DNA of 12,395 bases from Quisquiliibacterium sp. (GTDB taxonomy: Bacteria; Pseudomonadota; Gammaproteobacteria; Burkholderiales; Burkholderiaceae_E), in contig JAURMJ010000311.1 in assembly GCA_030830765.1 (NCBI GenBank), positions 1 to 12,395 of the forward strand. The letters are read 5' to 3'. How positions within the stretch are numbered: the first letter of the stretch is position 1; every line of letters begins with the position of its first letter. Positions 1 through 6,776 of this stretch are shown one piece after another. The translations under genes were made by a program, and so were the position numbers. Under the pieces are notes generated by a model. The model saw only the letters and a program-made list of their open reading frames with translations, had not been told where the DNA came from and made no database searches.

Positions 1-100
1 CGAGATCGCGAGGATGTTTGCAACGTATTGAATCAGGGGGGCCTGTGGGCATCTGATGCCGGATGCGCTGGCGCCTCGCCAAAATCTGGTGAGCGAGGCG
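1..100. other. Left-edge intergenic stretch, possibly with the tail of a plus-strand gene
   Basis: This is the short stretch beyond the stop codon of the minus-strand pseudouridine synthase. One plus-strand frame is open from the left edge to a TGA at 29-31 and would end in EIARMFATY. It could be the C-terminus of a convergent gene, but nine residues cannot be identified. The rest appears non-coding and contains the inverted repeats described separately. Confidence 0.3.
72..100 (-). terminator. GC-rich inverted repeat just after the pseudouridine synthase stop
   Basis: CGCCTCGC at 72-79 is exactly complementary to GCGAGGCG at 93-100, with a 13-nt loop. It lies directly against the TGA (101-103) of the minus-strand gene, where a transcription terminator is expected. 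No T-run follows it on either strand, so it is not a textbook intrinsic terminator. A second small palindrome, GGCATC-T-GATGCC, lies at 48-60. They may act as a 3' stabilising hairpin or a bidirectional terminator. Confidence 0.35.
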
Positions 101-1084
101 TCAGAAGCGTTCGTCGGGTCGCAGGTAACGCCACTTGCCAACTGGCAGTGGACCAAGCGGAACACTGCCGCTGCGCACCCGTTTCAGGCCGAGTACGACC
201 AGACCGACCAGCTCGCACATCCGCCTGATCTGACGTTTACGCCCCTCCCGCAGAACGAAGCGCAATTGATCCTCGTTCTGCCAGGACACCCGTGCCGGCT
301 TCAGTTGTACTCCGTCCATCACCAGACCATGGCGCAGCCGGGCAAGGCCCTCCTGCGAGAGCGTTCCCTCGACTCGGACCAAATATTCCTTCTCGACCGA
401 AGAATCCTGACCGATCAGATGTTTCGCGATCCGACCGTCCTGGGTAAAAACCAGCAGCCCGGTTGAGTCGATGTCGAGCCGGCCGGCTGGTGCCAGTCCA
501 CGCAGATGACCGGCTCGGAAACGCGTCTGCATCGGGTCTTCGGACCAGCGGTTTTCAGGCGTGATCAGAACGATTGCCGGCGGATGACCGTCTTCGGCCT
601 GGCCCGATACATAGCCGACCGGTTTATGCAGCAGGATCGTGACTTTTTCGCTCTGGTGAAGGCGGGCAGCCGGATCGACTTCGATTCGGGCATCCATCGG
701 CACGCGCGTGCCAAGCGTCGTGATGACCTCTCCATTGACCTTGACCCATCCATTGCTGATCCACTCATCGGCTTCGCGTCTTGAGCACAGACCCAGTTCG
801 CCCATGCGCTTGGACAGGCGTGGCTCGCTCGAGTTTTGGCGTGATTCCGGCGCGCTTTGGCGTTCTTCGCCTGCGCTCTGGCGTGCGTCGCTGACGCCCT
901 GGTCAATCGGCGCGGGGCTCAGATCCTGAGGAGGCGCTTCAGCAGTCGGTTCGACCGGGATTGGGGCTGATCCTGCGCCGGGATGCTGACGATCGGTCCG
1001 TCGGTCTGCTTGTTTGCGATTTGCGGTGGAGTCAGCCTCGATCGAAGAAACGGGACGCAGACTTTTCAGCGTTATCTTGGTCAT
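101..1084 (-). CDS. RluF-like 23S rRNA pseudouridine synthase (RsuA/RluB/E/F family) with a disordered N-terminal tail
   Basis: The predicted 327-residue enzyme converts a specific rRNA uridine to pseudouridine in the cytoplasm. Residues ~1-86 are a low-complexity tail rich in Ser, Pro, Arg and Gln. An S4 RNA-binding domain follows at ~88-135 ([17 protein letters not shown]), then the synthase domain. The catalytic motif [11 protein letters not shown] places the active Asp at residue 204. EKEYLV and [12 protein letters not shown] match the RluF branch better than RsuA (which has RYHQVKRM), but the exact target uridine is uncertain. I chose the ATG at 1084 because the product then opens with [10 protein letters not shown]. 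The frame stays open upstream to 1426, but that extension has no family character. No good ribosome binding site is visible, so the start is not certain. It diverges from the sensor operon on its right. Confidence 0.88.
   Translation of the reverse strand: MTKITLKSLRPVSSIEADSTANRKQADRRTDRQHPGAGSAPIPVEPTAEAPPQDLSPAPIDQGVSDARQSAGEERQSAPESRQNSSEPRLSKRMGELGLCSRREADEWISNGWVKVNGEVITTLGTRVPMDARIEVDPAARLHQSEKVTILLHKPVGYVSGQAEDGHPPAIVLITPENRWSEDPMQTRFRAGHLRGLAPAGRLDIDSTGLLVFTQDGRIAKHLIGQDSSVEKEYLVRVEGTLSQEGLARLRHGLVMDGVQLKPARVSWQNEDQLRFVLREGRKRQIRRMCELVGLVVLGLKRVRSGSVPLGPLPVGKWRYLRPDERF
833..916 (-). repeat. Degenerate 21-nt tandem repeat inside the pseudouridine synthase tail
   Basis: Units begin at 833 (GTTTTGGCG), 854 (GCTTTGGCG), 875 (GCTCTGGCG) and 896 (GCCCTGGTC), each 21 nt apart. 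A more diverged copy may lie at 812-832. Read on the minus strand they encode heptapeptides: [21 protein letters not shown] and EPRLSKR. The period is a multiple of three, so copy-number change keeps the reading frame. The repeat runs into the start of the S4 domain, so the last unit is partly constrained by function. Confidence 0.7.
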
Positions 1085-1475
1085 ATTCAGGCAGTGATTA
1101 AAGTGTCTGCGTCCATGCCTTGATTTTAACGTCAGGGCGGGGCCGTTCATTGCGCTCTGGGCAGAGCGTGCGAAAACTTTTTGGGACGTCATCCTGCAAA
1201 CAGGAGCGGAAAGTCCGTTTTCTACCTCCTTGATATGCAACCGTGCCGCCGAAAACGTTTCCGTATAAGGGGAAACCCTGATGTTGCAGCAAGGTGACTG
1301 TAACAATCGGGATCGTTCTGTATAACGGGTGACAGACGCGCGGTTTTGGTCAGGATCTCGTTTTGCGCTGTCCCTTGATGGGATCGCTGACTTGCGCTGT
1401 CGTTCCGCAGACCTTGCTCCGGACATGCGTTCGCTTGTACGCTTGCCAAGGAGAAAATCCTATCGAGATTTTTCG
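1085..1475. promoter_or_regulatory. Divergent intergenic region between the pseudouridine synthase and the sensor operon
   Basis: These ~390 nt separate two divergent genes and should hold promoters for both. Open frames crossing it are extensions of the flanking genes and encode nothing recognisable. I see TATA-rich hexamers (TATAAG at 1264-1269, TATAAC at 1321-1326), but none has a well-spaced -35 partner. A small inverted repeat, GTTTCC (1257-1262) with GGAAAC (1271-1276), could be an operator. AAGGAG at 1449-1454 is a strong ribosome binding sequence but lies 21 nt before the chosen ATG. I cannot place a promoter with confidence. Confidence 0.4.
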
Positions 1476-1477
1476 AT
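1462..1477 (+). promoter_or_regulatory. Small hairpin between the AAGGAG site and the ATG of the binding-protein gene
   Basis: ATCGA at 1462-1466 pairs with TCGAT at 1473-1477 around the 6-nt loop GATTTT. The first two bases of the start codon at 1476 lie in the stem. The AAGGAG at 1449-1454 is 21 nt from the ATG in linear sequence. Folding this hairpin would shorten the effective distance, but would also bury the start codon. It could modulate initiation or be chance, since the stem is only five base pairs. Confidence 0.25.
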
Positions 1478-2396
1478 GAGCCCTTTGCGTCTCGTTCCAG
1501 TCCGTGCGTTTTTCACTGGCACCAGTCGGTTTGTGCGGACTGCGTGCCGTCTCGGCGTTACGGCGGCGCTTACGGTATCCGCGTTATGCTTGTGTTTTTT
1601 GCCCGGGTCACAGGCCATCGCGCAGACCGTTTATCGGATTGGCGTGGTGCCTCAGTTCGAGCCAGCCAAGCTGTTCGGGGTTTGGCGTCCCATCCTCAAT
1701 GATCTTGAGCGACGCACGGGCATGAAATTCGATCTGGTTGGGCAGCCTGCGATCTTGGCTTTTGAAAAGGCCTTTGCTGCCGGTCAGTTCGACTTTGCAT
1801 ACATGAATCCGTTTCACGCGCTGGTGGCGCACGAGCAACAAGGGTACGAGCCCCTGGTGCGCGATGCGAACCAGTTGCTCAAGGGGATTCTGGTTGTGCG
1901 CAAGGACAGCCCAATCAACGAAGTCTCCGCGCTGCGCGGTACAACGATCGCCTTTCCGTCTCCAAATGCACTGGGCGCATCGCTGCTGATGCGCGCTGAT
2001 CTTTCGCGCGTGCATCAAATCAATTACAAGCCCGTCTATGTGCTGACCCACACATCGGTCTACCTGAATGTGGCGCTTGGGGTGGCAGCTGCCGGTGGCG
2101 GAGTCAAGCGAACCCTCGACGAACAGCCCGATGAGGTGAAGGACCAGTTGCGTGTGCTGTACACGACGCGCGAAATCAAACCACACCCCGTGGTTGTGCA
2201 TCCACGTGTACCTGCTGAGCACCGGGTGCTTGTGCGGGATGCCTTCATTGCAATGGGAAAGTCCGATGAGGGTCAACGCTTGTTGGAAAATATCCCGATG
2301 AAATCCATGGCCCCCGCTACGCTGAATGACTATCTGCCGTTGCGTAGCTGGGGACTGAAGGATTTTTACGTGCAGCCCTTGAAAGCCAAGGAGTGA
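1476..2396 (+). CDS. PhnD-like periplasmic substrate-binding protein, probable sensor partner of the adjacent kinase
   Basis: The 306-residue product belongs to the phosphate/phosphite/phosphonate (PhnD-type) binding-protein superfamily. A long basic N-region precedes a hydrophobic core at ~27-43 and a likely signal peptidase cut after AIA (residue 49), so it is exported. The mature start, VYRIGVVPQFEPAKLFGVW, is typical of the family, as are FDFAYMNPFHAL (~105-115), the PSPNALGASLL segment (~161-171) and THTSVYLNVALG (~191-202). The segment AAGGGVKRTL lies where PhnD carries a ligand-binding Asp, so the ligand may not be a phosphonate. Its stop overlaps the GTG of the histidine kinase by 4 nt, and no permease or ATPase gene is next to it. 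This suggests ligand sensing rather than transport. The ATG at 1476 gives the most usual signal peptide, but its spacing from AAGGAG is poor. An ATG at 1425 is in frame and lacks a ribosome site. Confidence 0.85.
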   Translation: MSPLRLVPVRAFFTGTSRFVRTACRLGVTAALTVSALCLCFLPGSQAIAQTVYRIGVVPQFEPAKLFGVWRPILNDLERRTGMKFDLVGQPAILAFEKAFAAGQFDFAYMNPFHALVAHEQQGYEPLVRDANQLLKGILVVRKDSPINEVSALRGTTIAFPSPNALGASLLMRADLSRVHQINYKPVYVLTHTSVYLNVALGVAAAGGGVKRTLDEQPDEVKDQLRVLYTTREIKPHPVVVHPRVPAEHRVLVRDAFIAMGKSDEGQRLLENIPMKSMAPATLNDYLPLRSWGLKDFYVQPLKAKE

Positions 2397-4363
2397 ACAT
2401 CGTCGCTCACTCAAAAGCCTCCAGGGCGGGCAGCCCGTTCAGATTTCCGATCGGCCGTATCGGACTGCGGGCCCAGATGGTTGCTCTGGTTGCGCTATGC
2501 CTGATCGTGATTCTCGGCTATCTGACGCTTTATTGGCAGCCCATGCTGCAAAAGCAGTCGGAGAACAATATTCGGGCCAGTACTGATTCACATCTGGCGA
2601 CTGTTGTCGAAGCGCTTAAGCCGTTTCTGCTCCAGCAGGACCTTGGCGCGATTCACGAATTGCTGCCAGCAACGGTGAAGCAAAATCGCGGCTGGGTTTC
2701 CATCAAATTGCTGGGTTCTGACGGACGCCGCTTGTTTCCTCTGGTCGTCGAGCCGTTATCCAGCGAGGCTGATGCGCAACTATGGACCTTTGCCAGGCCG
2801 ATTGAGTTCCGGGGAGAGCCTCTTGGAAGAATTGAATTGCAGTTCGATTATCGACCACAATTCGAACTGATCGAGCGGCGTAATCTTGAGATGCTGGCTG
2901 CCTTGGCTCTGGCGTTGGCCGTAGCGCTGATCCTGATCATCGGGTTCATTGAAAAGACAGTGGTCAGACCGGTTCAACAGCTGTCCAATGCAGCGAATCG
3001 CCTCTCGGATGGTGACTTTACGGCCTCGCTTCCTGATGCGCCGGTCAGAGAGCTGAGTGAACTCGTCTCCAGTTTCGACATGATGCGAGGCAATCTTCAA
3101 CTCCATCGGGAGGAACTGCTCCGCGCCCGCGACCAGCTTGAGCGACGGGTCGAGACGCGAACTGCCGAGTTGCAGCAGGCCAATGCAATGCTGGTGGCCG
3201 AGAGTCTGGAACGTGAGCGCGTCGAGTCGCATCTGCGGCAGATGCAACGGCTCGAGTCACTGGGCAAATTGACTGGTGGAGTCGCACACGATTTCAATAA
3301 TCTGATGGCCGTCATCGGCGGCCACGCTGAATTGCTGCGTGACCACATCGGTGAGAATGCCTCTCTGACAGCCATCGAGCGTGCAACAAATCGCGCCACA
3401 ACACTGACGCAGCATCTTCTGGCTTTTTCGCGTCAGCAACGCTTGATGCCCAATGCGATTGATCTTCGCCAGCTGATTTCAGGGCTCGAACATCTCTACC
3501 AGCGCACGCTGGGCGAGCGGATCCGTATCGTTGCATCGGCGGCCCCGGATGTCTGGCCAGTCATGGCCGATGCCGGGCAGCTTGATAATGCGTTGCTGAA
3601 TCTGTCGATCAATGCGCGTGACGCAATGCCGCATGGCGGAACGCTGGCGATCACTTGTAACAACGTCCATTTCAACCAGGAAATTGCTCGCACCGGTGAT
3701 CAGCCGTTGCCCGCTGGCCACTATGTGCGGATTGATGTCAGCGACACTGGGGAAGGGATCTCTCCGGAGACGCTGGCCAGAGTATTTGAGCCATTCTTCA
3801 CGACCAAGGATGTCGGCAAGGGGAGTGGCCTGGGGTTGTCAATGGTTTTCGGCTTTGCCCGGCAATCCGGTGGCGATGTTCAGATCGACAGTGAAATCGG
3901 TCGCGGCACACGGGTTTCGATTTTTCTACCGCGAGCGCAGGATCCCGACGAGGCTCTGGAAGCAGGCGGGCGGGCAGGGGCTGCTCAGCGAGGCGATGGC
4001 TTATGTGTTCTGGTCCTTGAGGATGAAGACGATGTCAGAACCTTCATCGTCGAGGTCCTTGAAGGTCTTGGCTATCGCGCGCTCGAGGCTGCCGATGCGC
4101 GCGAGGCCAATCAAATTCTGGCCGAGGCGGCCACCGTCGATCTGATCCTCTCCGACGTGGTGCTGCCCGGCGGGATCTCCGGGCCGGAATTCACACGCTC
4201 GTACTGCGAAAAGCATCCACACGTCCGCGTGGTTTTCATGACTGGCTACGCCCCCGATCTTGCTGAGCCGGAGAGTCGTGAGACCTCGGGACATGTGCTG
4301 CTGCGCAAGCCTTTTACGCGTAAACATCTGGCCCAGGCGCTGCACGACAGTCTCAACGCTTAG
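2393..4363 (+). CDS. Membrane hybrid sensor histidine kinase with C-terminal receiver domain
   Basis: The 656-residue inner-membrane kinase should autophosphorylate on His and pass the phosphate to its own receiver. Domains in order: TM1 ~29-48, a periplasmic sensor ~49-165, TM2 ~166-186, HAMP ~187-240, a coiled coil ~240-285, HisKA with GGVAHDFNN (His299), and HATPase with the N box LLNLSINARDAM (~401-412), DTGEGIS (451-457) and GSGLGLSM (477-484). A receiver runs from ~538 to the end, with acidic pair E543/D544, phospho-acceptor D588 (LSDVVLP), T617 and K639. There is no DNA-binding output domain, so a further phosphotransfer or regulator partner must lie elsewhere. The GTG start is coupled to the upstream stop (GTGA), but AAGGAG at 2388-2393 touches it, which is unusually close. 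The first alternative ATG is at 2477, just at TM1. The periplasmic loop probably reads the adjacent PhnD-like protein; this is inferred from operon structure. Confidence 0.92.
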   Translation: MNIVAHSKASRAGSPFRFPIGRIGLRAQMVALVALCLIVILGYLTLYWQPMLQKQSENNIRASTDSHLATVVEALKPFLLQQDLGAIHELLPATVKQNRGWVSIKLLGSDGRRLFPLVVEPLSSEADAQLWTFARPIEFRGEPLGRIELQFDYRPQFELIERRNLEMLAALALALAVALILIIGFIEKTVVRPVQQLSNAANRLSDGDFTASLPDAPVRELSELVSSFDMMRGNLQLHREELLRARDQLERRVETRTAELQQANAMLVAESLERERVESHLRQMQRLESLGKLTGGVAHDFNNLMAVIGGHAELLRDHIGENASLTAIERATNRATTLTQHLLAFSRQQRLMPNAIDLRQLISGLEHLYQRTLGERIRIVASAAPDVWPVMADAGQLDNALLNLSINARDAMPHGGTLAITCNNVHFNQEIARTGDQPLPAGHYVRIDVSDTGEGISPETLARVFEPFFTTKDVGKGSGLGLSMVFGFARQSGGDVQIDSEIGRGTRVSIFLPRAQDPDEALEAGGRAGAAQRGDGLCVLVLEDEDDVRTFIVEVLEGLGYRALEAADAREANQILAEAATVDLILSDVVLPGGISGPEFTRSYCEKHPHVRVVFMTGYAPDLAEPESRETSGHVLLRKPFTRKHLAQALHDSLNA

Positions 4364-4379
4364 GCGGTTTGCCGAAGCG
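4357..4379. terminator. Hairpin between convergent kinase and dehydrogenase genes
   Basis: CGCTT (4357-4361) pairs with AAGCG (4375-4379). Inside it GGC (4363-4365) pairs with GCC (4371-4373) around the loop GGTTT, with one A/G mismatch between the two stems. It overlaps the kinase stop codon and lies 10 nt from the stop of the convergent dehydrogenase gene, so it could serve both transcripts. A five-T run occurs on the plus strand at 4393-4397, 13 nt past the stem, too far for a standard intrinsic terminator. It is a plausible bidirectional transcript end. Confidence 0.4.
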
Positions 4380-4388
4380 AACTGCGAT

Positions 4389-5456
4389 TCAGTTTTTCAG
4401 CGCTGCGCAGACTGCGGCAGTGACCTCTTCGGTTCGTGCATGGCCACCCAGGTCACCAGTGTGAAGTGCCGGGTTTGCCGTGACCTGCTCGATCGCGCTC
4501 ATCAACCGACTGGCTGCTTCCATTTCGCCCAGATGTTCCAGCAGCATGACGACTGACCAGAAGGTACCGACCGGATTGGCCAGCCCTTTGCCCATGATGT
4601 CAAACGCTGACCCGTGGATCGGTTCGAACATGCTCGGGTAACGGCGCTCCGGGTCGATGTTCCCGGTCGGCGCGATTCCCAGGCTGCCGGCCAGCGCTGC
4701 CGCCAGATCGCTGAGAATGTCAGCATGCAGATTGGTTGCGACGATCGTGTCCAGCGTTGCAGGGCGATTGACCATCCGCGCGGTGGCTGCATCGACCAGT
4801 TCCTTGTCCCATTGGACGTCCGGGAATTCGGCGCTGATCTGCACGGCGATTTCGTCCCACATCACCATCGCGTGCCGCTGTGCGTTGCTCTTTGTGATCA
4901 CGGTCAACTGCTTGCGCGGACGGGACTGCGCAAGGCGGAATGCGTAGCGCAGAATGCGTTCGACGCCGGCGCGGGTCATGATCGAGACATCAGTCGCGGC
5001 TTCGATCGGGTGGCCCTGATGCACCCGGCCTCCGACACCGGAGTACTCACCTTCGGAGTTCTCGCGCACGATTACCCAGTCCAGATCCTTGGGGCCGCAG
5101 CGTTTCAGCGGGGCATCGATTCCCGGCAAGATCCGTGTCGGTCGTACGTTTGCATACTGATCCAGGCCCTGGCAGATCTTCAGGCGCAGCCCCCAGAGCG
5201 TGATGTGGTCAGGGATATGCGGATCACCAGCCGAACCGAACAGGATTGCATCCTTATCGTAAAGAGCATTCAGGCCATCATCGGGCATCATCCGACCATG
5301 GGACCGGTAATAGTCTCCACCCCAGTCAAAGTTTTCGAAGTCAAAGCGGAAGGCATTCGATGAGTTGGCGAGCACCTGCATCACCTGCTGACCGGCCGGA
5401 ATGACTTCCTTGCCAATCCCGTCCCCGGGGATCGTTGCAATCTTGTAGGTTTTCAT
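4389..5456 (-). CDS. Tartrate dehydrogenase / D-malate dehydrogenase (TtuC type, isocitrate/isopropylmalate dehydrogenase fold)
   Basis: The 355-residue cytoplasmic enzyme oxidises and may decarboxylate a 2-hydroxy C4 acid such as tartrate or D-malate, using NAD+ and a divalent metal. The N-terminus IATIPGDGIGKEV is the family signature. Substrate-site residues are visible as LRLK (90-93), YANVRP (101-106, R105) and VRENSEGEYSG (R131, Y138). TKSNA supplies K189. The metal-binding acidic residues are D222, D246 and D250 (HADILSDLAA), and the NAD-binding loop is FEPIHGSAFDIMGKGLANP (~277-295). The wording around RENSEGEYSGVGGRVHQG fits the tartrate/malate branch rather than LeuB. I chose the ATG at 5456 over a TTG three bases earlier, because AGGAA then lies 9 nt upstream. 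The gene follows the cyanophycinase gene by 14 nt on the same strand and is probably co-transcribed. Substrate preference cannot be settled from sequence. Confidence 0.88.
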   Translation of the reverse strand: MKTYKIATIPGDGIGKEVIPAGQQVMQVLANSSNAFRFDFENFDWGGDYYRSHGRMMPDDGLNALYDKDAILFGSAGDPHIPDHITLWGLRLKICQGLDQYANVRPTRILPGIDAPLKRCGPKDLDWVIVRENSEGEYSGVGGRVHQGHPIEAATDVSIMTRAGVERILRYAFRLAQSRPRKQLTVITKSNAQRHAMVMWDEIAVQISAEFPDVQWDKELVDAATARMVNRPATLDTIVATNLHADILSDLAAALAGSLGIAPTGNIDPERRYPSMFEPIHGSAFDIMGKGLANPVGTFWSVVMLLEHLGEMEAASRLMSAIEQVTANPALHTGDLGGHARTEEVTAAVCAALKN

Positions 5457-5470
5457 CAAAGCGTTTCCTG

Positions 5471-6400
5471 TTATTGAACCCGCCGCTTACGGGTATCGAA
5501 GGTGCTGCCAGCAGGCAGCACGTGCATTCTGATATCGCTGGCCTTGGCCATCGGTCCTTCGTCTTCCTGCACACGAGCACGTCGTGCATCAAAAATCTTC
5601 ACGTAGTACTTGCCGGCAACCTCCCAGAGGCCGTCAGGTCTGACGATCAGCGCGGTTTCTTCGTCGATGCCGACACCAAGCAATTGGGGACGGTCCAGCA
5701 CAGCGCTGAGCAGGCGATTGTAGCGGGCGCGTTTCATGAAATGCTGATCGATGATTGCGCCTTTGATCAGATCAAAGCCTTGTGAAACTTCCTTCATCCC
5801 GCGGGCAATGTTGAAATTTTCGTCATCATCTGAGTTCTGTGGAGTCTTCCATCGGCCTGTCAGCATCACACCGGACATGACTGAAGCGCCTGCTGAGGTG
5901 CCGCCAACGACTGCGCCTTCACGATAGCGGCTGAAGATCTGTTGCAGGACCGGGGTGTCCACGAGAATTTGGGACAGACGCGACTGATCGCCGCCAAGAA
6001 ACCAGAACCCGGTGAAGTTCCTGAGCAGTTCCGCATTGTTCGGGTCCAGCGCTTCGGTGCGCTGCATGTTCATCAGCATGACCTGTGCGCCGAGGCTCTT
6101 GAATTCGCCGGTCACTTCGTTCGCCTCTTCGTCGTATTCGCGGCTGGCCATCGGCAGCAACAGAATCCGCGCCTTGCCAGCCCCGCCGGCCAGCTCGACG
6201 AAGCGACGTTGTACATCGATAGGCGTATCGTCCCCGCCAACGATGACCAGCCAGCCGAGCGTATTCGGGAAGATGCCCGTTGCCTGAGTTGCCTGCGTTG
6301 CTTGAGGGGCCGTCTTGGCCGGTGCAGCCGATGGTGACGTTGGTAACAGCAGTACCAGCGCGAAAAAAAAGAGCCTTGCCAGGCTGCAGCTACTGAACAT
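5471..6400 (-). CDS. Exported cyanophycinase (peptidase family S51)
   Basis: The 309-residue serine peptidase should cleave cyanophycin (multi-L-arginyl-poly-L-aspartate) into beta-Asp-Arg dipeptides. A signal peptide is clear (hydrophobic core LFFFALVLLL ~10-19, likely cut near SAAPA), followed by an Ala/Thr/Gln linker with three QAT repeats. The enzyme therefore acts in the periplasm or outside the cell. The nucleophile is S169 in GGTSAGAS. FLGGDQSRL (~134-142, Q139), IDQHFMKRARYNR (D218, Q219, H220, R224, R226, R229) and GIDEETALIV (E247) match, by spacing, the catalytic and Arg/Asp-binding pocket residues I recall for Synechocystis CphB. The active site therefore looks intact. No cyanophycin synthetase is in the window, which fits scavenging of polymer made by others. 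It lies between a DUF2322-like gene and the tartrate dehydrogenase, all on the same strand. The ribosome site before the ATG is weak (GGGA). Confidence 0.9.
   Translation of the reverse strand: MFSSCSLARLFFFALVLLLPTSPSAAPAKTAPQATQATQATGIFPNTLGWLVIVGGDDTPIDVQRRFVELAGGAGKARILLLPMASREYDEEANEVTGEFKSLGAQVMLMNMQRTEALDPNNAELLRNFTGFWFLGGDQSRLSQILVDTPVLQQIFSRYREGAVVGGTSAGASVMSGVMLTGRWKTPQNSDDDENFNIARGMKEVSQGFDLIKGAIIDQHFMKRARYNRLLSAVLDRPQLLGVGIDEETALIVRPDGLWEVAGKYYVKIFDARRARVQEDEGPMAKASDIRMHVLPAGSTFDTRKRRVQ
6280..6306 (-). repeat. Three 9-nt tandem repeats in the cyanophycinase linker
   Basis: TTGCCTGAG, TTGCCTGCG and TTGCTTGAG lie head to tail, encoding three QAT tripeptides on the minus strand. They fall just after the signal peptide, in a flexible linker before the catalytic domain, where length change would be tolerated. 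Confidence 0.75.
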
Positions 6401-6413
6401 GGGAGTCCCGATT

Positions 6414-6446
6414 CAATTCGTTTGTGCAAGCTCGCAGGACGAATTG
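6414..6446. repeat. 8-bp inverted repeat upstream of the cyanophycinase gene
   Basis: CAATTCGT at 6414-6421 is exactly complementary to ACGAATTG at 6439-6446, separated by 17 nt. It fills most of the 61-nt gap between the DUF2322-like gene and the cyanophycinase start. In the minus-strand transcript it would form a hairpin ending 13 nt before the ATG. It could be an operator for a dimeric regulator, a processing site or an mRNA leader hairpin. The sequence does not decide between these. Confidence 0.4.
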
Positions 6447-6461
6447 CCGAGCGAGTAAAGG

Positions 6462-6776
6462 TCAGGCGTGAATCAGTCTGACTGTCAGGCCGATGCCGGA
6501 GTCCAGGATCTGAAGGAGTCGGTCGATATTCGGATGCTTGCCCGGATTGGCTTTCGCATCATCAACATGTTCGCCAAACAGCGCGATACCCTCGCGAGCG
6601 GCCGCCCCGTTGATCTGACCATGACGGGCAGTCAGCGCGTGATAAACCCTCAGTGACCCTGCCTTGCCGGGTTTGTTTTCGATGCTGGCCACGATATTGC
6701 CATCCGAATCAATCAGCTCCAGGGCACTCAGGTGGTCGATCGAGGGCAAGGTGCTCAGGTTGTCTGCAAATGCCAT
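6462..6776 (-). CDS. Small conserved protein, DUF2322-like, function unknown
   Basis: The 104-residue protein has no signal peptide or membrane segment. It resembles the DUF2322 family of proteobacterial proteins as I recall it, from the features LPSIDHLSALELID (10-23), IENKPGKAGSLRVYHAL (~32-48), a central AAAREGIALFGEH (58-70) and NPGKHPNIDRL (77-87). The family assignment is from memory and no function is known to me. I chose the ATG at 6776 because the family-like sequence begins there and GGAAC lies ~6 nt upstream. The frame is open to 6899, but that part is not protein-like. It is the first gene of the minus-strand group, 61 nt ahead of cyanophycinase, and may share its transcript. Confidence 0.75.
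   Translation of the reverse strand: MAFADNLSTLPSIDHLSALELIDSDGNIVASIENKPGKAGSLRVYHALTARHGQINGAAAREGIALFGEHVDDAKANPGKHPNIDRLLQILDSGIGLTVRLIHA

Noticed and set aside
1085..1426. N-terminal extension of the pseudouridine synthase frame up to 1426
   Set aside because: The frame is open, but the added sequence has no family character and would take up nearly the whole divergent promoter region. The ATG at 1084 is the more plausible start.
1608..2414. Long minus-strand open frame opposite the PhnD-like gene
   Set aside because: It is antisense to a clearly recognisable protein. Its translation is rich in His, Arg and Gln without any family motif.
4614..5363. 249-residue plus-strand open frame opposite the tartrate dehydrogenase gene
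   Set aside because: The minus strand encodes a full, motif-complete dehydrogenase here. The plus-strand product shows no recognisable domain.
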